Of a DNA stretch of 64,000 bases, positions 27,265 through 36,534 are shown piece after piece. The translations under genes and the position numbers were made by a program. Every line of letters begins with the position of its first letter. Position 1 is the stretch's first letter. The notes below the pieces were generated by a model. The model saw only the letters and a list, made by a program, of their open reading frames with translations. It had not been told where the DNA came from and searched no databases. Source of the DNA: Dysgonomonas sp. ZJ279 (GTDB lineage: Bacteria; Bacteroidota; Bacteroidia; Bacteroidales; Dysgonomonadaceae); the NCBI RefSeq assembly GCF_011039205.1, contig NZ_JAAKEL010000003.1, positions 248,001 to 312,000 of the forward strand, in the 5' to 3' direction.

Positions 27265-28053
27265 TCAAGGTAATAATAATTCTTTAAATTCATCAAAAGA
27301 ATACCGATAGTAATTTAGATCTATATCGCCAACAATACCGGGTAGCTCTCCTTTATGGGAGAATTGCCATATCCTCCAATTTATATCTTTCGACGGTTCT
27401 TTGTGCAGATCGGACATCCATATAAAATTGTTTGGAAATTTATTCTTTATATAGAGTTTATAACAGTCCTTATTTGTGTAGATAATAGCGTGAACGCCAT
27501 AAAACTCGTATAGCTCATTTTCTAAAACCTTAAGTTCTTCTATAACTAAAGCTATATATGTCGGATCTTTACTATATGGGTTTGCCGGTGAATGTTCTAC
27601 ATCGATAGCGGGAAGCATGTCTCCCGATTTACATTTTGCTATTTTAATAAAGTGAGCTGCCTGTTCTTTGCCCGATAAGCCAAATGAATAGAAATGATAA
27701 GAGCCGACTTTTATATTTGTCTTCTTTGCTAAATCATAATTATAGGGATAGTTACGATCCTCGTGCGAAGTTCCTTCAGTTGCTTTCAGGTAGGCGAAGC
27801 TGATATCTTGTTCCATTACTATTTCCCAATTGAGAATAGGGTTATGGTGTGAAACATCTAATCCTTTTATAAAATACTTATTCGATTCGAAATCATTTGG
27901 CTCAACTGTAAGTTTTTTGACTGTAAAGAATATTGTAAATGCAGTACCCACTACCAGCAGAAATAAAAAGATATATCTTTTTATCGAGTCTTTTGAAGAA
28001 GACCGTTTAGTAACTCTCTTCTTTCTCTTTTTATGACTTGGGCTTTTTGTCAT
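27265..28053 (-). CDS. GH25 family lysozyme-like hydrolase, membrane-anchored
   Basis: GH25 enzymes cleave the N-acetylmuramyl-N-acetylglucosamine bond of peptidoglycan. The 262-residue protein has a very basic cytoplasmic N-terminus, one transmembrane helix (27-45) and the catalytic domain. The first acid is Asp66 in GLDVSHHNP. The DxE pair is Asp151 and Glu153 in PAIDVEHSP. Other blocks are FAYLKATEG and the C-terminal WQFSHKGELPGIVGDIDLNY. The anchor suggests it acts on the cell's own wall rather than being released. It follows rfbC by 3 bases. Confidence 0.9.
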   Translation of the reverse strand: MTKSPSHKKRKKRVTKRSSSKDSIKRYIFLFLLVVGTAFTIFFTVKKLTVEPNDFESNKYFIKGLDVSHHNPILNWEIVMEQDISFAYLKATEGTSHEDRNYPYNYDLAKKTNIKVGSYHFYSFGLSGKEQAAHFIKIAKCKSGDMLPAIDVEHSPANPYSKDPTYIALVIEELKVLENELYEFYGVHAIIYTNKDCYKLYIKNKFPNNFIWMSDLHKEPSKDINWRIWQFSHKGELPGIVGDIDLNYYRYSFDEFKELLLP

Positions 28054-28056
28054 TTA

Positions 28057-28605
28057 TTAATCGAACAGTATAGCTTCATTTAGTTGTTTCCCTATTTGAT
28101 CCTTTGCCGATAAGATGATTTCGCTTTCGTTGATATTCCAATCAATATTGATTGTCGGATCATTCCATAATATAGAAGCTTCGTGCTTTGGAGAATATAT
28201 ATTGTCTACTTTATATGCAAATACAGCTTCGTCACTTAATACAAGAAAACCATGAGCGAATCCTCTTGGAACAAATAGCTGTTTTTTGTTATCTTCTGTC
28301 AGTTCAACAGCAACATATTCACCGAAAGTAGGAGAGGATTTGCGGATATCGATAACAACGTCTAGTACCGCTCCTTGTAGGGCACGTACTAGCTTAGCCT
28401 GAGAGAATTCTCCTGTTTGATAGTGCATTCCTCGGAGAACTCCCCTTGTCGATTTAGATTCATTATCTTGTATGAATTCGGCTTTACCTATATGTTGTTC
28501 GAATGCTTCTTTTCTGAAAGATTCCATAAAGTAGCCTCTTTCATCTGCAAATACTTTAGGTTCAATAACCCAAACTCCTTTTATTTTTTGTTCTGTAAAT
28601 TTCAT
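28057..28605 (-). CDS. rfbC: dTDP-4-dehydrorhamnose 3,5-epimerase
   Basis: This enzyme epimerises dTDP-4-keto-6-deoxyglucose at C3 and C5 on the way to dTDP-L-rhamnose for surface polysaccharide. The 182-residue protein shows family blocks DERGYFMESFR, STRGVLRGMHYQ (with the catalytic His), KLVRALQGAVLDVVIDIRK, and FVPRGFAHGFLVLSDEAVFAY. Length is normal. It starts 9 bases after the rfbA stop. The rfbB and rfbD partners are not in the window. Confidence 0.95.
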   Translation of the reverse strand: MKFTEQKIKGVWVIEPKVFADERGYFMESFRKEAFEQHIGKAEFIQDNESKSTRGVLRGMHYQTGEFSQAKLVRALQGAVLDVVIDIRKSSPTFGEYVAVELTEDNKKQLFVPRGFAHGFLVLSDEAVFAYKVDNIYSPKHEASILWNDPTINIDWNINESEIILSAKDQIGKQLNEAILFD

Positions 28606-28614
28606 ATCTTTTAT

Positions 28615-29478
28615 TTAATCAACAAGACTAAGTATATACTGTCCGTATGCTGTTTTATCCGACTTTTCTCCTAATGACTTCAGTTGAATATCATCAATCC
28701 ATTTGTTACGCCATGCAATTTCTTCAATACACGCAATATAGAAACCTTGTCTGTTTTGAATTGTTTCTACATAGTTGCCTGCTTCAAGAAGGCTATCGCA
28801 ATTTCCTGTATCTAACCATGCAAATCCACGTCCGAACAACTTCACCTGTAATGTGTTTTCGGCAAGATAACATTTATTTAAGTCTGTTATTTCATACTCG
28901 CCTCTGGGCGATGGTTGGAGTGCTTTTGCCTTTGCTGTAACAGTTTTATCATAAAAATATAAACCGGGAACAGCATAGTTCGATTTTGGTTTTTCTGGTT
29001 TTTCTTCCAGAGAAATTACTTTACCCTCATCATCGAATTCTACTACACCGTAAGCACGGGGATCTTTTACATAATAGCCGAATACGCATGCGCCCTCATT
29101 TAGAGACGCAGCCTCTTTAAGCATTTTCGAGAATCCTTGTCCGTAAAACATATTATCACCTAATATTAGGCAACCGGATTCTCCGTCTAAAAATTCCTCT
29201 CCCAGCACAAAAGCCTGTGCCAGACCATTCGGAGTTTCTTGAACTATATATTCAAATCGCATACCTAGTTCTTCTCCAGAACCTAGAAGTTCTCTAAACA
29301 TGGGTAAATCGCGGGGTGTTGATATTATTAATACCTCTCTGATACCAGCCAACATAAGGGTTGATAATGGATAGTAAATCATTGGTTTATCATAAACAGG
29401 CATGATCTGTTTTGATATTGCCTTAGATAGGGGATAAAGTCGTGTTGCACTTCCGCCAGCAAGAATAATTCCTTTCAT
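28615..29478 (-). CDS. rfbA: Glucose-1-phosphate thymidylyltransferase
   Basis: RmlA makes dTDP-glucose from dTTP and glucose-1-phosphate, the first step of dTDP-rhamnose synthesis. The 287-residue protein begins with the nucleotide-binding loop [18 protein letters not shown], followed by [24 protein letters not shown] and [11 protein letters not shown]. Residues [16 protein letters not shown] are typical of this family. It is first in the rfbA-rfbC-GH25-S41 unit, with a promoter box just upstream. Confidence 0.96.
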   Translation of the reverse strand: MKGIILAGGSATRLYPLSKAISKQIMPVYDKPMIYYPLSTLMLAGIREVLIISTPRDLPMFRELLGSGEELGMRFEYIVQETPNGLAQAFVLGEEFLDGESGCLILGDNMFYGQGFSKMLKEAASLNEGACVFGYYVKDPRAYGVVEFDDEGKVISLEEKPEKPKSNYAVPGLYFYDKTVTAKAKALQPSPRGEYEITDLNKCYLAENTLQVKLFGRGFAWLDTGNCDSLLEAGNYVETIQNRQGFYIACIEEIAWRNKWIDDIQLKSLGEKSDKTAYGQYILSLVD

Positions 29479-29502
29479 TATATCTGTATTGATTTATTCC
29501 TG

Positions 29503-29510
29503 CAAATATA
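29503..29510 (-). promoter_or_regulatory. Promoter -7 box for rfbA operon
   Basis: On the minus strand this reads TATATTTG, about 25 bases before the rfbA ATG. It implies a short leader. Confidence 0.55.
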
Positions 29511-29697
29511 GCATTTTCAAGGTTATAAATAAATTCTTTGAATGATAAATGAGATCAATACAAAGTTATGTTTTCTAAATTATCTTTTTAAGATATACAT
29601 AATAGTGTTAAATTATAAAACTAGCAATATGCAAAAGATAACTAAGAAATATTTATATTCGTGTTATATAAAATAACTTTAATCGAAAAATATACTT

Positions 29698-30261
29698 ATG
29701 CTTACACATTACGGAACACAAACTATAGAATCAGAAAATCTGATACTTCGGAAGTTTTCATACGATGATAATGAAAATATGTTGGACTATTGGGTTAGCG
29801 ATCCAAAGATTCAATTCCTTTATTCGGAACCTATTTATACCACTAAAGATGAAGTGAAAATTCTATTAGATAAATACATAGGTTCGTATACCCTTGATGA
29901 TAAATACAGATGGGCCATTATAGAGAAATCGACGGGAATCTGTATCGGGCAAATAGCTTTTTTCTTAGTAGATAGTAAGAATCACTTCGGAGAGATAGAA
30001 TATTGTATAGGAAGCAAGTTTCACCGTAAAGGATATGCATCGGAAGCTGTTCGGAATATTATTAATTATGGATTTAGCAAGATTAATTTTCATAAGATAC
30101 AGGTTTGCCACAAAGAAAAGAATATTGCATCACAAGGTGTAATTATGAAAAACGGATTTCGATATGAAGGTACATTGAGAGATTATTTTTACATAGATGG
30201 TGCTTATGTAAGCCGATTGTATTATTCTATGTTGAAGAGTGAATGGGAGGCTGTTAAATAA
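29698..30261 (+). CDS. GNAT family acetyltransferase (RimJ/RimL-like)
   Basis: This 187-residue single-domain GNAT opens with the substrate strand ESENLILRKFSYDDNENM and ends with the common RimJ/RimL-type tail. The acetyl-CoA binding stretch is HRKGYASEAVRNIINYGF. The C-terminal block is ENIASQGVIMKNGFRYEGTL. RimJ/RimL relatives acetylate ribosomal proteins, antibiotics or small amines; the substrate here is unknown. It stands alone between divergent rfbA and convergent rpiB, with a terminator shared with rpiB. Confidence 0.87.
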   Translation: MLTHYGTQTIESENLILRKFSYDDNENMLDYWVSDPKIQFLYSEPIYTTKDEVKILLDKYIGSYTLDDKYRWAIIEKSTGICIGQIAFFLVDSKNHFGEIEYCIGSKFHRKGYASEAVRNIINYGFSKINFHKIQVCHKEKNIASQGVIMKNGFRYEGTLRDYFYIDGAYVSRLYYSMLKSEWEAVK

Positions 30262-30285
30262 TTATCTGAATATGTCGAAATAAAA

Positions 30286-30314
30286 AAGAGATGGTTTAAT
30301 TTAAACCATCTCTT
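30286..30314. terminator. Bidirectional terminator, GNAT gene / rpiB
   Basis: A 13-bp stem (30286-30298 with 30302-30314) closes a 3-base loop, with an A-run on its left. It lies between convergent genes. Confidence 0.8.
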
Positions 30315-30336
30315 CCTATCTAATAAGTATAATCTC

Positions 30337-30795
30337 TCATCTTAAAGGTATTTTGTCTATCCGAGCTTGATGTCTGCCTCCTTCGAATGGAATTGTGAAG
30401 AAAGTAACAATCATCTCGTAAGCTTCTTGTTCAGAAATCATTCGTCCCGGAAGCGTCAATACGTTAGCATTATTATGCGCTCTGGCCATTTTTGCTACAT
30501 ATGGATTCCAGCATAAAGCGGCACGAACAGCCTGATGTTTATTCAAAGCCATATTTATACCGTTACCTGTTCCACATATAGAAATGCCAAAATCACACTC
30601 TCCGTTGTCTATTGCCGCTCCTAACTTATGTGCAAAATCAGGATAATCGCAACTTTCGTTGGTATATGTACCAAAGTCTGTATATCTGATTCCTCTTTCG
30701 TCAAAAAGAGTTATAATATATTTCTTCATATCAAACCCTGCATGATCGCTACATAGTCCAATCGACTTTTCGCCTTGTGGAAATAATGCTTCCAT
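30337..30795 (-). CDS. rpiB: Ribose-5-phosphate isomerase B
   Basis: RpiB interconverts ribulose-5-phosphate and ribose-5-phosphate. The 152-residue protein matches the RpiB/LacAB fold. Motifs are SDHAGFDMKKYI near the start, CDYPDFAHKLG, and ISICGTGNGINMALNKH with the conserved catalytic Cys. The arginine-containing C-terminal blocks include LTLPGRMIS. Its start lies 8 bases after the transketolase stop, so the two non-oxidative pentose phosphate steps are co-transcribed. Confidence 0.95.
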   Translation of the reverse strand: MEALFPQGEKSIGLCSDHAGFDMKKYIITLFDERGIRYTDFGTYTNESCDYPDFAHKLGAAIDNGECDFGISICGTGNGINMALNKHQAVRAALCWNPYVAKMARAHNNANVLTLPGRMISEQEAYEMIVTFFTIPFEGGRHQARIDKIPLR

Positions 30796-30803
30796 ATCTA
30801 TAA

Positions 30804-32831
30804 TTATTTCAAGAGTTTAGTAACCTGTTCGTATACGTTTTGAGCTGTGAACCCAAGTTTTTCGTCTAGTACGGTGTAAGGAGCAGAGTATCCGAATGAG
30901 TTTAGACCCCATACACTACCATTGCATCCAACTAATCCTTCCAGAGTAACAGGAAGTCCGGCTGTCAATCCGAATACTTTCTTTCCTGTCGGTATCACAG
31001 AGTCCTGATATTCTTTACTTTGTTTACGGAATAATCCTTCTGACGGTACAGATACGATGCGTGTCTTGATTCCGTCAGCGTGTAATAGTTTAGCTCCGTC
31101 CACTAATGTAGATACTTCCGAACCTGATGCTAAAAGAATAACATCGTAATTGGCATCATCTTGTACTATATAAGCACCTTTGTCCGATTGAAGAGCTTCT
31201 GCATAACGGTTGTCCTTAGCAGGAAGGTCATTTATATTTTGTCTTGAGAAAATAAGGCCTGTTGGAGTAGACTTATTTTCCATTGCCATTTTCCAAGCCA
31301 CAGTAGCTTCCGATACGTCTGCAGGGCGAAGAACCAGCATAGAGTTATTACCACTATGGTTTTGAAGTTTCTCCATCAGACGGATTTGAGCTTCTTGTTC
31401 TACTGGTTCGTGAGTCGGTCCGTCTTCTCCTACGCGGAAAGCATCATGAGTCCACACAAATTTTACAGGTACTTCCATCAATGCAGCCAAGCGAATAGCC
31501 GGTTTCATGTAGTCCGAGAATACGAAGAATGTTCCGCAAGCAGCTACCATTCCACCATGCAATGTAATACCTATACATAGGCAAGCCATTGTCAATTCAG
31601 ATACGCCCGCTTGCAAGAATGCTCCGGTGAAATCGTCTTTTTGTATCGCTTTCGTATATTTAAGGAATCCGTCTGTTTTATCAGAGTTAGATAAATCGGC
31701 AGAGGAAACTATCATATTTTCCACTTTTTGAGCTAGTACAGAGAGTACCGTAGCTGAAGCTGCACGTGTTGCTTGATTTGGTTTTTGTTCGATATTTTCC
31801 CAATCTATTGTAGGTATATAGCCATCGAACCATTTTTGCATTTTTTCTGCAAGTTCTGGATTAGCTTTGGCCCATACTTCTTTTTGGGTTTTTCTCTCAG
31901 CAACTATTTCTTTTAATTCATTGGCACGTTTTGCATATAAATCTTTAGATTCAGGAAATATTGCAAACGGATTTTGAGCATCTCCACCTAAGTTTTCAAC
32001 TGTCTTGTCGAACGAAGCCCCTGCTGCGCTTAATGGTTGTCCGTGAGTAGATGTTTTTCCTTCGAAACAAGATTTGTCATCTTTCACAGCACCTTTACCC
32101 ATTATTGTATTTCCTATAATAAGGGTTGGTTTAGATTTCTCTAGTTTAGCTTCAGTGAGTGCAGCTCTGATTTCAGTAGTGTCATTACCTTTAATTGTAA
32201 TAACTCTCCATCCCCAAGCTGTATATTTAGCGGCTACGTCTTCTTCCGATACCTCTTTGGTCGGGGTTGATAGTTGGATACCGTTTGAGTCGTAGAACAT
32301 AATAAGGTTATCAAGTCCCAGATGTCCTGCGGTACGACCTGCTCCTTGCGAAATTTCTTCCTGTATACCACCATCAGATATAAAAGTATAGATTGTTTGA
32401 TCCATAACTTCTCCGAAACGGGCTTTCAGAAATTTAGCGGCGATGGCAGCACCAACAGCAAATGTATGTCCTTGTCCGAGTGGACCTGATGTATTTTCTA
32501 TTCCACGCATCACGTCGAGTTCGGGATGCCCGTGAGTGCAGCTACCCCATTGACGGAATTGTTTAAGATCTTCTAATGAATATTTGCCTGTCAATGCTAA
32601 TGTTGCATATAACATTGGAGACATGTGTCCGGGATCGAGGAAAAATCGGTCACGACCTTCCCATTTCGGATTTGATGGATCATATACTAAAAACTCAGAA
32701 AACAGTACATTGATGAAATCTGCTCCGCCCATAGCTCCACCGGGATGTCCCGATTTAGCTTTTTCGACCATTGCAGCCGCTAGAATGCGGATATTGTCAG
32801 CTGCTTTTTCGACTAATTTTATATCATTCAT
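30804..32831 (-). CDS. tkt: Transketolase
   Basis: It transfers two-carbon units between sugar phosphates using thiamine diphosphate. The 675-residue protein has normal length and three domains. N-terminal: KSGHPGGAMGGADF, GHGHTFAVGAAIAAKF-like blocks and SDGGIQEE. The thiamine-diphosphate pyrimidine domain starts near 350, with FVWTHDAFRVGEDGPTHEPV. The C-terminal domain includes VPSEGLFRKQ. It is upstream of rpiB by 8 bases and has its own promoter box. Confidence 0.96.
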   Translation of the reverse strand: MNDIKLVEKAADNIRILAAAMVEKAKSGHPGGAMGGADFINVLFSEFLVYDPSNPKWEGRDRFFLDPGHMSPMLYATLALTGKYSLEDLKQFRQWGSCTHGHPELDVMRGIENTSGPLGQGHTFAVGAAIAAKFLKARFGEVMDQTIYTFISDGGIQEEISQGAGRTAGHLGLDNLIMFYDSNGIQLSTPTKEVSEEDVAAKYTAWGWRVITIKGNDTTEIRAALTEAKLEKSKPTLIIGNTIMGKGAVKDDKSCFEGKTSTHGQPLSAAGASFDKTVENLGGDAQNPFAIFPESKDLYAKRANELKEIVAERKTQKEVWAKANPELAEKMQKWFDGYIPTIDWENIEQKPNQATRAASATVLSVLAQKVENMIVSSADLSNSDKTDGFLKYTKAIQKDDFTGAFLQAGVSELTMACLCIGITLHGGMVAACGTFFVFSDYMKPAIRLAALMEVPVKFVWTHDAFRVGEDGPTHEPVEQEAQIRLMEKLQNHSGNNSMLVLRPADVSEATVAWKMAMENKSTPTGLIFSRQNINDLPAKDNRYAEALQSDKGAYIVQDDANYDVILLASGSEVSTLVDGAKLLHADGIKTRIVSVPSEGLFRKQSKEYQDSVIPTGKKVFGLTAGLPVTLEGLVGCNGSVWGLNSFGYSAPYTVLDEKLGFTAQNVYEQVTKLLK

Positions 32832-32923
32832 TATATATGAGAAATTGAGGTCACCGACCTGTTTATTATTTGATTAAGTATAGAACGCAATGTTAAATGT
32901 TTTGCTTTACCTACTTGTAGGTG

Positions 32924-32931
32924 CAAAGTTA
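32924..32931 (-). promoter_or_regulatory. Promoter -7 box for tkt-rpiB
   Basis: On the minus strand this reads TAACTTTG, about 93 bases before the transketolase ATG. Confidence 0.5.
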
Positions 32932-33001
32932 TAAAATATGCTGTTATAATTAAGTAATTAGTACAGTAAAATACCCGATGTTTTATTTTTCGATCGTTTA
33001 C

Positions 33002-34207
33002 TTAATTATCAGATTGATTCATGTATATAGCCAGACCACCTGTCGATGTTTCCTTATAAAGGCTGGGCAAATCGTGTCCTGTCTGCTGCATTGTAAGCAC
33101 TACTTTGTCGAAACTGACCAAATGTTTACCGTCCGATAGCATGGAGAACGAGCATGAATCGAGTGCACGTACAGCTGCGAAAGCATTCCTTTCTATACAT
33201 GGAACCTGAACTAAACCGCATACAGGGTCGCAGGTAAGACCAAGGTGATGCTCTAATCCCATTTCTGCTGCATATTCGATTTGTTGGGTAGAACCACCGA
33301 ACAGTTGTGCTGAGGCTGCTGCTGCCATAGCACAGGCAACACCAATTTCTCCTTGGCAACCAACTTCTGCTCCCGATATAGAGGCATTGAATTTTACTAT
33401 ATTACCAATTAGCCCCGCTGTGGCTAAAGCTCTTATTATTTTTGCATCGCTGATATTACGACCTACTTTAAGATGGTATAATACAGATGGCAGTACACCA
33501 CACGAGCCACAAGTTGGTGCTGTTACTATCTTTCCTCCTGCTGCATTTTCTTCCGATGTGGCTAGGGCATACGCATATATAAGGGCTCTGCTTTTCATCG
33601 AGCCTTCATACCCTCTCGCTTTTGTAAAATAAGTAGAGGCTTTGCGTTGTAGCCCTAAACCACCGGGCAATAACCCCTCGGCTTCCAAACCTTTTTCGAT
33701 AGCAGCTTTCATTGTATTCCATACCTCCGTTAGGTATTCTGTTATCCCATCTTTGCCTTCTGTATCTTCTACGTATTCCCAAAATGTTTTCCCCGTTTTT
33801 TGACACCATTCGAGTATGTCGTCCATCGTTGTCTTATCGTATAGCGAAGTCCTGTTTGCCTTTGTGTTTTCGTCGGCAAGACTACCGCCTCCGATACTAT
33901 AAATTATCCATTCATCTATTGATTTTCCGTCAACGATTGCTTCAAATTTCATTCCATTAGGGTGAAAAGGAAATACTATTTCGGGTCTCCATACTATCTC
34001 TACCTCTTGGGGGGCTAATGTATTTATAATAGCAACATCGGTCATATGGCCTTTTCCGGTAGCCCCCAAGCTTCCATATAGAGTAACCCGAAAGGATTGT
34101 GCTTCTGGATTTTTTTCTTTAAATGTCAAAGCAGCTTTTTGCGGCCCCATTGTGTGGCTGCTGGAAGGACCGTATCCCATATTGTAAAGATGACGAATAG
34201 ATTCCAT
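33002..34207 (-). CDS. sdaA: L-serine ammonia-lyase (iron-sulfur type)
   Basis: It deaminates L-serine to pyruvate using a [4Fe-4S] cluster. The 401-residue single-chain enzyme contains the beta domain at the N-terminus (GPSSSHTMGPQKAA) and the alpha domain with APTCGSCGVLPSVLYHL. Further cysteines are in GLTCDPVCGLVQVPCIERN. These supply the cluster ligands. The gene has its own upstream region and no co-directional neighbour close by. Confidence 0.93.
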   Translation of the reverse strand: MESIRHLYNMGYGPSSSHTMGPQKAALTFKEKNPEAQSFRVTLYGSLGATGKGHMTDVAIINTLAPQEVEIVWRPEIVFPFHPNGMKFEAIVDGKSIDEWIIYSIGGGSLADENTKANRTSLYDKTTMDDILEWCQKTGKTFWEYVEDTEGKDGITEYLTEVWNTMKAAIEKGLEAEGLLPGGLGLQRKASTYFTKARGYEGSMKSRALIYAYALATSEENAAGGKIVTAPTCGSCGVLPSVLYHLKVGRNISDAKIIRALATAGLIGNIVKFNASISGAEVGCQGEIGVACAMAAAASAQLFGGSTQQIEYAAEMGLEHHLGLTCDPVCGLVQVPCIERNAFAAVRALDSCSFSMLSDGKHLVSFDKVVLTMQQTGHDLPSLYKETSTGGLAIYMNQSDN

Positions 34208-34784
34208 TTAGAATTTGGTGTTTAATTGATAGTTTTTGGCAAAATTGTTACAGGAAAAGCGATAATGCTTTAATCTGTAAAAATAATTGTTGAAAATATT
34301 ATTAGCAAACTTACCTGTTTTTAACTATTTGGACAATGATATTTGGGAATAAATTATGGCTGTAATTGCGACTTATACTTTGTTTTGTTAATTTAAAACA
34401 TGTTAAGAATCTATTATTTAGGTCGCTTTATATGCTAAATGCTTTTTAACGCATTGTTATTGACTTTAAAAAGATAGAAATTATGCATATAAAAAGAAAT
34501 AAGCAATACGTATTATTTTATATGTTATAGAACACGTTTTTTATTAGTCGGAGGTCGAAAGAGATTTTTAATTTTACATTGTTTTTAGAAGAACAATCTT
34601 CGCTTAACCATTACGACCATGAATCAAAGGATACCTTAGTTTTAGTATCCGGCAGGAAATCAAGGGGTAATTGGATTTTCTTATAATTCAATTACTTCTT
34701 GGTTTTGTGCTGAACTAGTGAATTTAAAATGTGTAAATTATAAAATATTGTTGAACTAAACTAATTAACTAATATTAAAATATT
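34208..34784. other. Long divergent intergenic region, sdaA / sugar MFS transporter
   Basis: This 577-base spacer holds the sdaA promoter (34306-34313, minus). On the plus strand it holds a possible leader of the transporter with two inverted repeats: GGATAC (34629-34634) with GTATCC (34645-34650), and GTAATTG (34667-34673) with CAATTAC (34689-34695). No open frame or RNA gene was recognised. Confidence 0.4.
34306..34313 (-). promoter_or_regulatory. Promoter -7 box for sdaA
   Basis: On the minus strand this reads TAAGTTTG, about 100 bases before the start codon of sdaA. Confidence 0.45.
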
Positions 34785-36071
34785 ATGACTTCGACTCAAG
34801 AACAGAAAAAGAATTATTTATTGCCTATCGCAATGATGATAGCTCTTTTCGCTATGATCTCCTTTGTAACGGGATTGCAAAACCCGATGGGGATAATCGT
34901 GAAAAATCAGTTTGGCGCATCAAACTTTATGTCGCAACTAGGAAACTTTGCGAATTTTATTGCTTATGCCTTTATGGGAATTCCCGCTGGTTTGTTGCTG
35001 CAACGAATTGGTTATAAGAAAACAGCTTTATTAGCTGTTGCAGTAGGTTTTGCCGGTGTTGGTATTCAATATATCTCAGGCCAGGCAGAAAGTTTTGTAG
35101 TTTACCTTACAGGTGCATTTGTTTGTGGATTTTCTATGTGTATGCTTAATGCAGTAGTGAATCCGATGTTGAATACACTTGGTGGTGGTGGAAACAAAGG
35201 AAATCAATTAATACAAGTTGGAGGTTCACTTAATTCATTAAGTGCAACAATCGTTCCGGTACTAGTTGGTTACTTAATTGGTAATGCTGCACAAGCATCG
35301 ATAAAAGATGCTAATCCTGCATTATTTATAGCTATGGGTATATTTGCATTGGCATTTATAGTTCTGTTCTTTATGGAGATTCCAGAACCTCATATGATAA
35401 AAGAGAAAGCTGCAGTAAAAGACAATCATAGTGCTCTTTCGTTTCGTCATTTTATCTTAGGCGCTGTTGCTATATTTGTATATGTAGGTGTTGAGGTTGG
35501 TATTCCTAATATCGCTAATCTGTTTATGACTTCTACTCCTGAGTCGGGAGGTTTAGGTATCGATACTACTATCGCAGGAACTGTGGTAGGTACATATTGG
35601 TTCTTAATGCTTATCGGTCGTTTGGTTGGAGCGTCTGTTGGTGCGAAGATATCAAGTAAAGCGATGCTTATCTGTGCTGCAGTGCTAGGTTTGATATTTG
35701 TTACCTTAGCAATGTTTATGCCGGTAGAAACTAAAGTAAGTATGCCAGTATTCCAGTCTGATATTTCTTTTGGATTGGCTGAAGTGCCTATTGGTATTAT
35801 GTTCCTTGTTTTGTGTGGACTATGTACGTCTGTAATGTGGGGTGGTATCTTTAATCTGGCTGTAGAAGGTTTAGGTAAATATACGGCTGCTGCTTCGGGA
35901 TTCTTTATGGTAATGGTTTGCGGTGGAGGTATACTTCCTCTTGTTCAAGGAGCTGTTGCCGATTCAACTACTTATATGACTAGTTATTGGGTAGTGTTTG
36001 CAGGTCTTGCATATATGGTATATTATGCATTGATCGGATGTAAAAATGTAAACAAAGATATTCCGGTATAA
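34785..36071 (+). CDS. Sugar MFS transporter (FucP/glucose-galactose-type)
   Basis: This 428-residue protein has twelve hydrophobic helices of the major facilitator superfamily. The N-terminal LFAMISFVTGLQNPMG resembles the FucP/GluP family of sugar:H+ symporters, in which the family block at this place is ...FVTG.N. The loop motif GYKKTALLAV and the region NPMLNTLGG are typical of the family. The likely substrate is glucose, galactose or fucose, but specificity is inferred. It stands alone with a long upstream leader and is closed by a T-tract terminator. Confidence 0.88.
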   Translation: MTSTQEQKKNYLLPIAMMIALFAMISFVTGLQNPMGIIVKNQFGASNFMSQLGNFANFIAYAFMGIPAGLLLQRIGYKKTALLAVAVGFAGVGIQYISGQAESFVVYLTGAFVCGFSMCMLNAVVNPMLNTLGGGGNKGNQLIQVGGSLNSLSATIVPVLVGYLIGNAAQASIKDANPALFIAMGIFALAFIVLFFMEIPEPHMIKEKAAVKDNHSALSFRHFILGAVAIFVYVGVEVGIPNIANLFMTSTPESGGLGIDTTIAGTVVGTYWFLMLIGRLVGASVGAKISSKAMLICAAVLGLIFVTLAMFMPVETKVSMPVFQSDISFGLAEVPIGIMFLVLCGLCTSVMWGGIFNLAVEGLGKYTAAASGFFMVMVCGGGILPLVQGAVADSTTYMTSYWVVFAGLAYMVYYALIGCKNVNKDIPV

Positions 36072-36096
36072 TCTGAGAATACTATAATTAAAATAG

Positions 36097-36135
36097 AAAG
36101 CCTGCTAGTGAAAACTTGCAGGCTTTTGTTTTTTT
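36097..36135 (+). terminator. Rho-independent terminator after the sugar transporter
   Basis: A 9-bp stem (36097-36105 with 36118-36126), extended inwards by 3 bp, is followed by a run of T at 36129-36135. Confidence 0.85.
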
Positions 36136-36321
36136 ATGAGATAAGTCTTGTAAAAAGAAAACTCTTAGCCATTTTAGTAAATCAAGGAACCTATATTGGT
36201 TAATATGGGTTCGGCATAAGAACTAGACATGAAAACTATTTTTCGAGGCACGAAAGTGCAGTACAGTAGTACCCAAAGAGAACTGTAATACTCGTATCTG
36301 GTATTCATTTTCTGTCGCTGT

Positions 36322-36395
36322 CATCCCGATACAAAGTGAGATATATAAATATTCCCTCGTTTTAAAGCAAAGATCCCTCACTTTGTATCGGGATG
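36322..36395. repeat. REP-like inverted repeat
   Basis: A 19-bp perfect inverted repeat (36322-36340 and 36377-36395; half-site begins CATCCCGATACAAAGTGAG) surrounds a 36-base AT-rich spacer. The right arm continues inwards to AGATCC. Its half-site aligns with that of the element at 23744-23809 with one single-base gap, so both may belong to one dispersed family. Confidence 0.75.
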
Positions 36396-36494
36396 GCGTT
36401 TCTGACAATTCTACCAATTATTGCTTCTTTCCTTATATCTAACTCATGCTAGCTATCAAAAGGGCGATGAATGGGTTGAATGGATTTTATATAA

Positions 36495-36534
36495 ATAATA
36501 TGGCTCGGTAGATTAATCTACCGAGCCATATTAT
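36495..36534. terminator. Perfect 40-base palindrome, terminator for the MFS gene
   Basis: Two 20-base arms (36495-36514 and 36515-36534) are exact complements without a loop. It lies 19 bases past the stop of the minus-strand MFS gene and could serve both directions. The T-tract is short. Confidence 0.75.

Noticed and set aside
36223-36417. 64-codon minus-strand frame across the palindromic repeat
   Set aside because: Most of it is the inverted repeat itself; no start context or domain.
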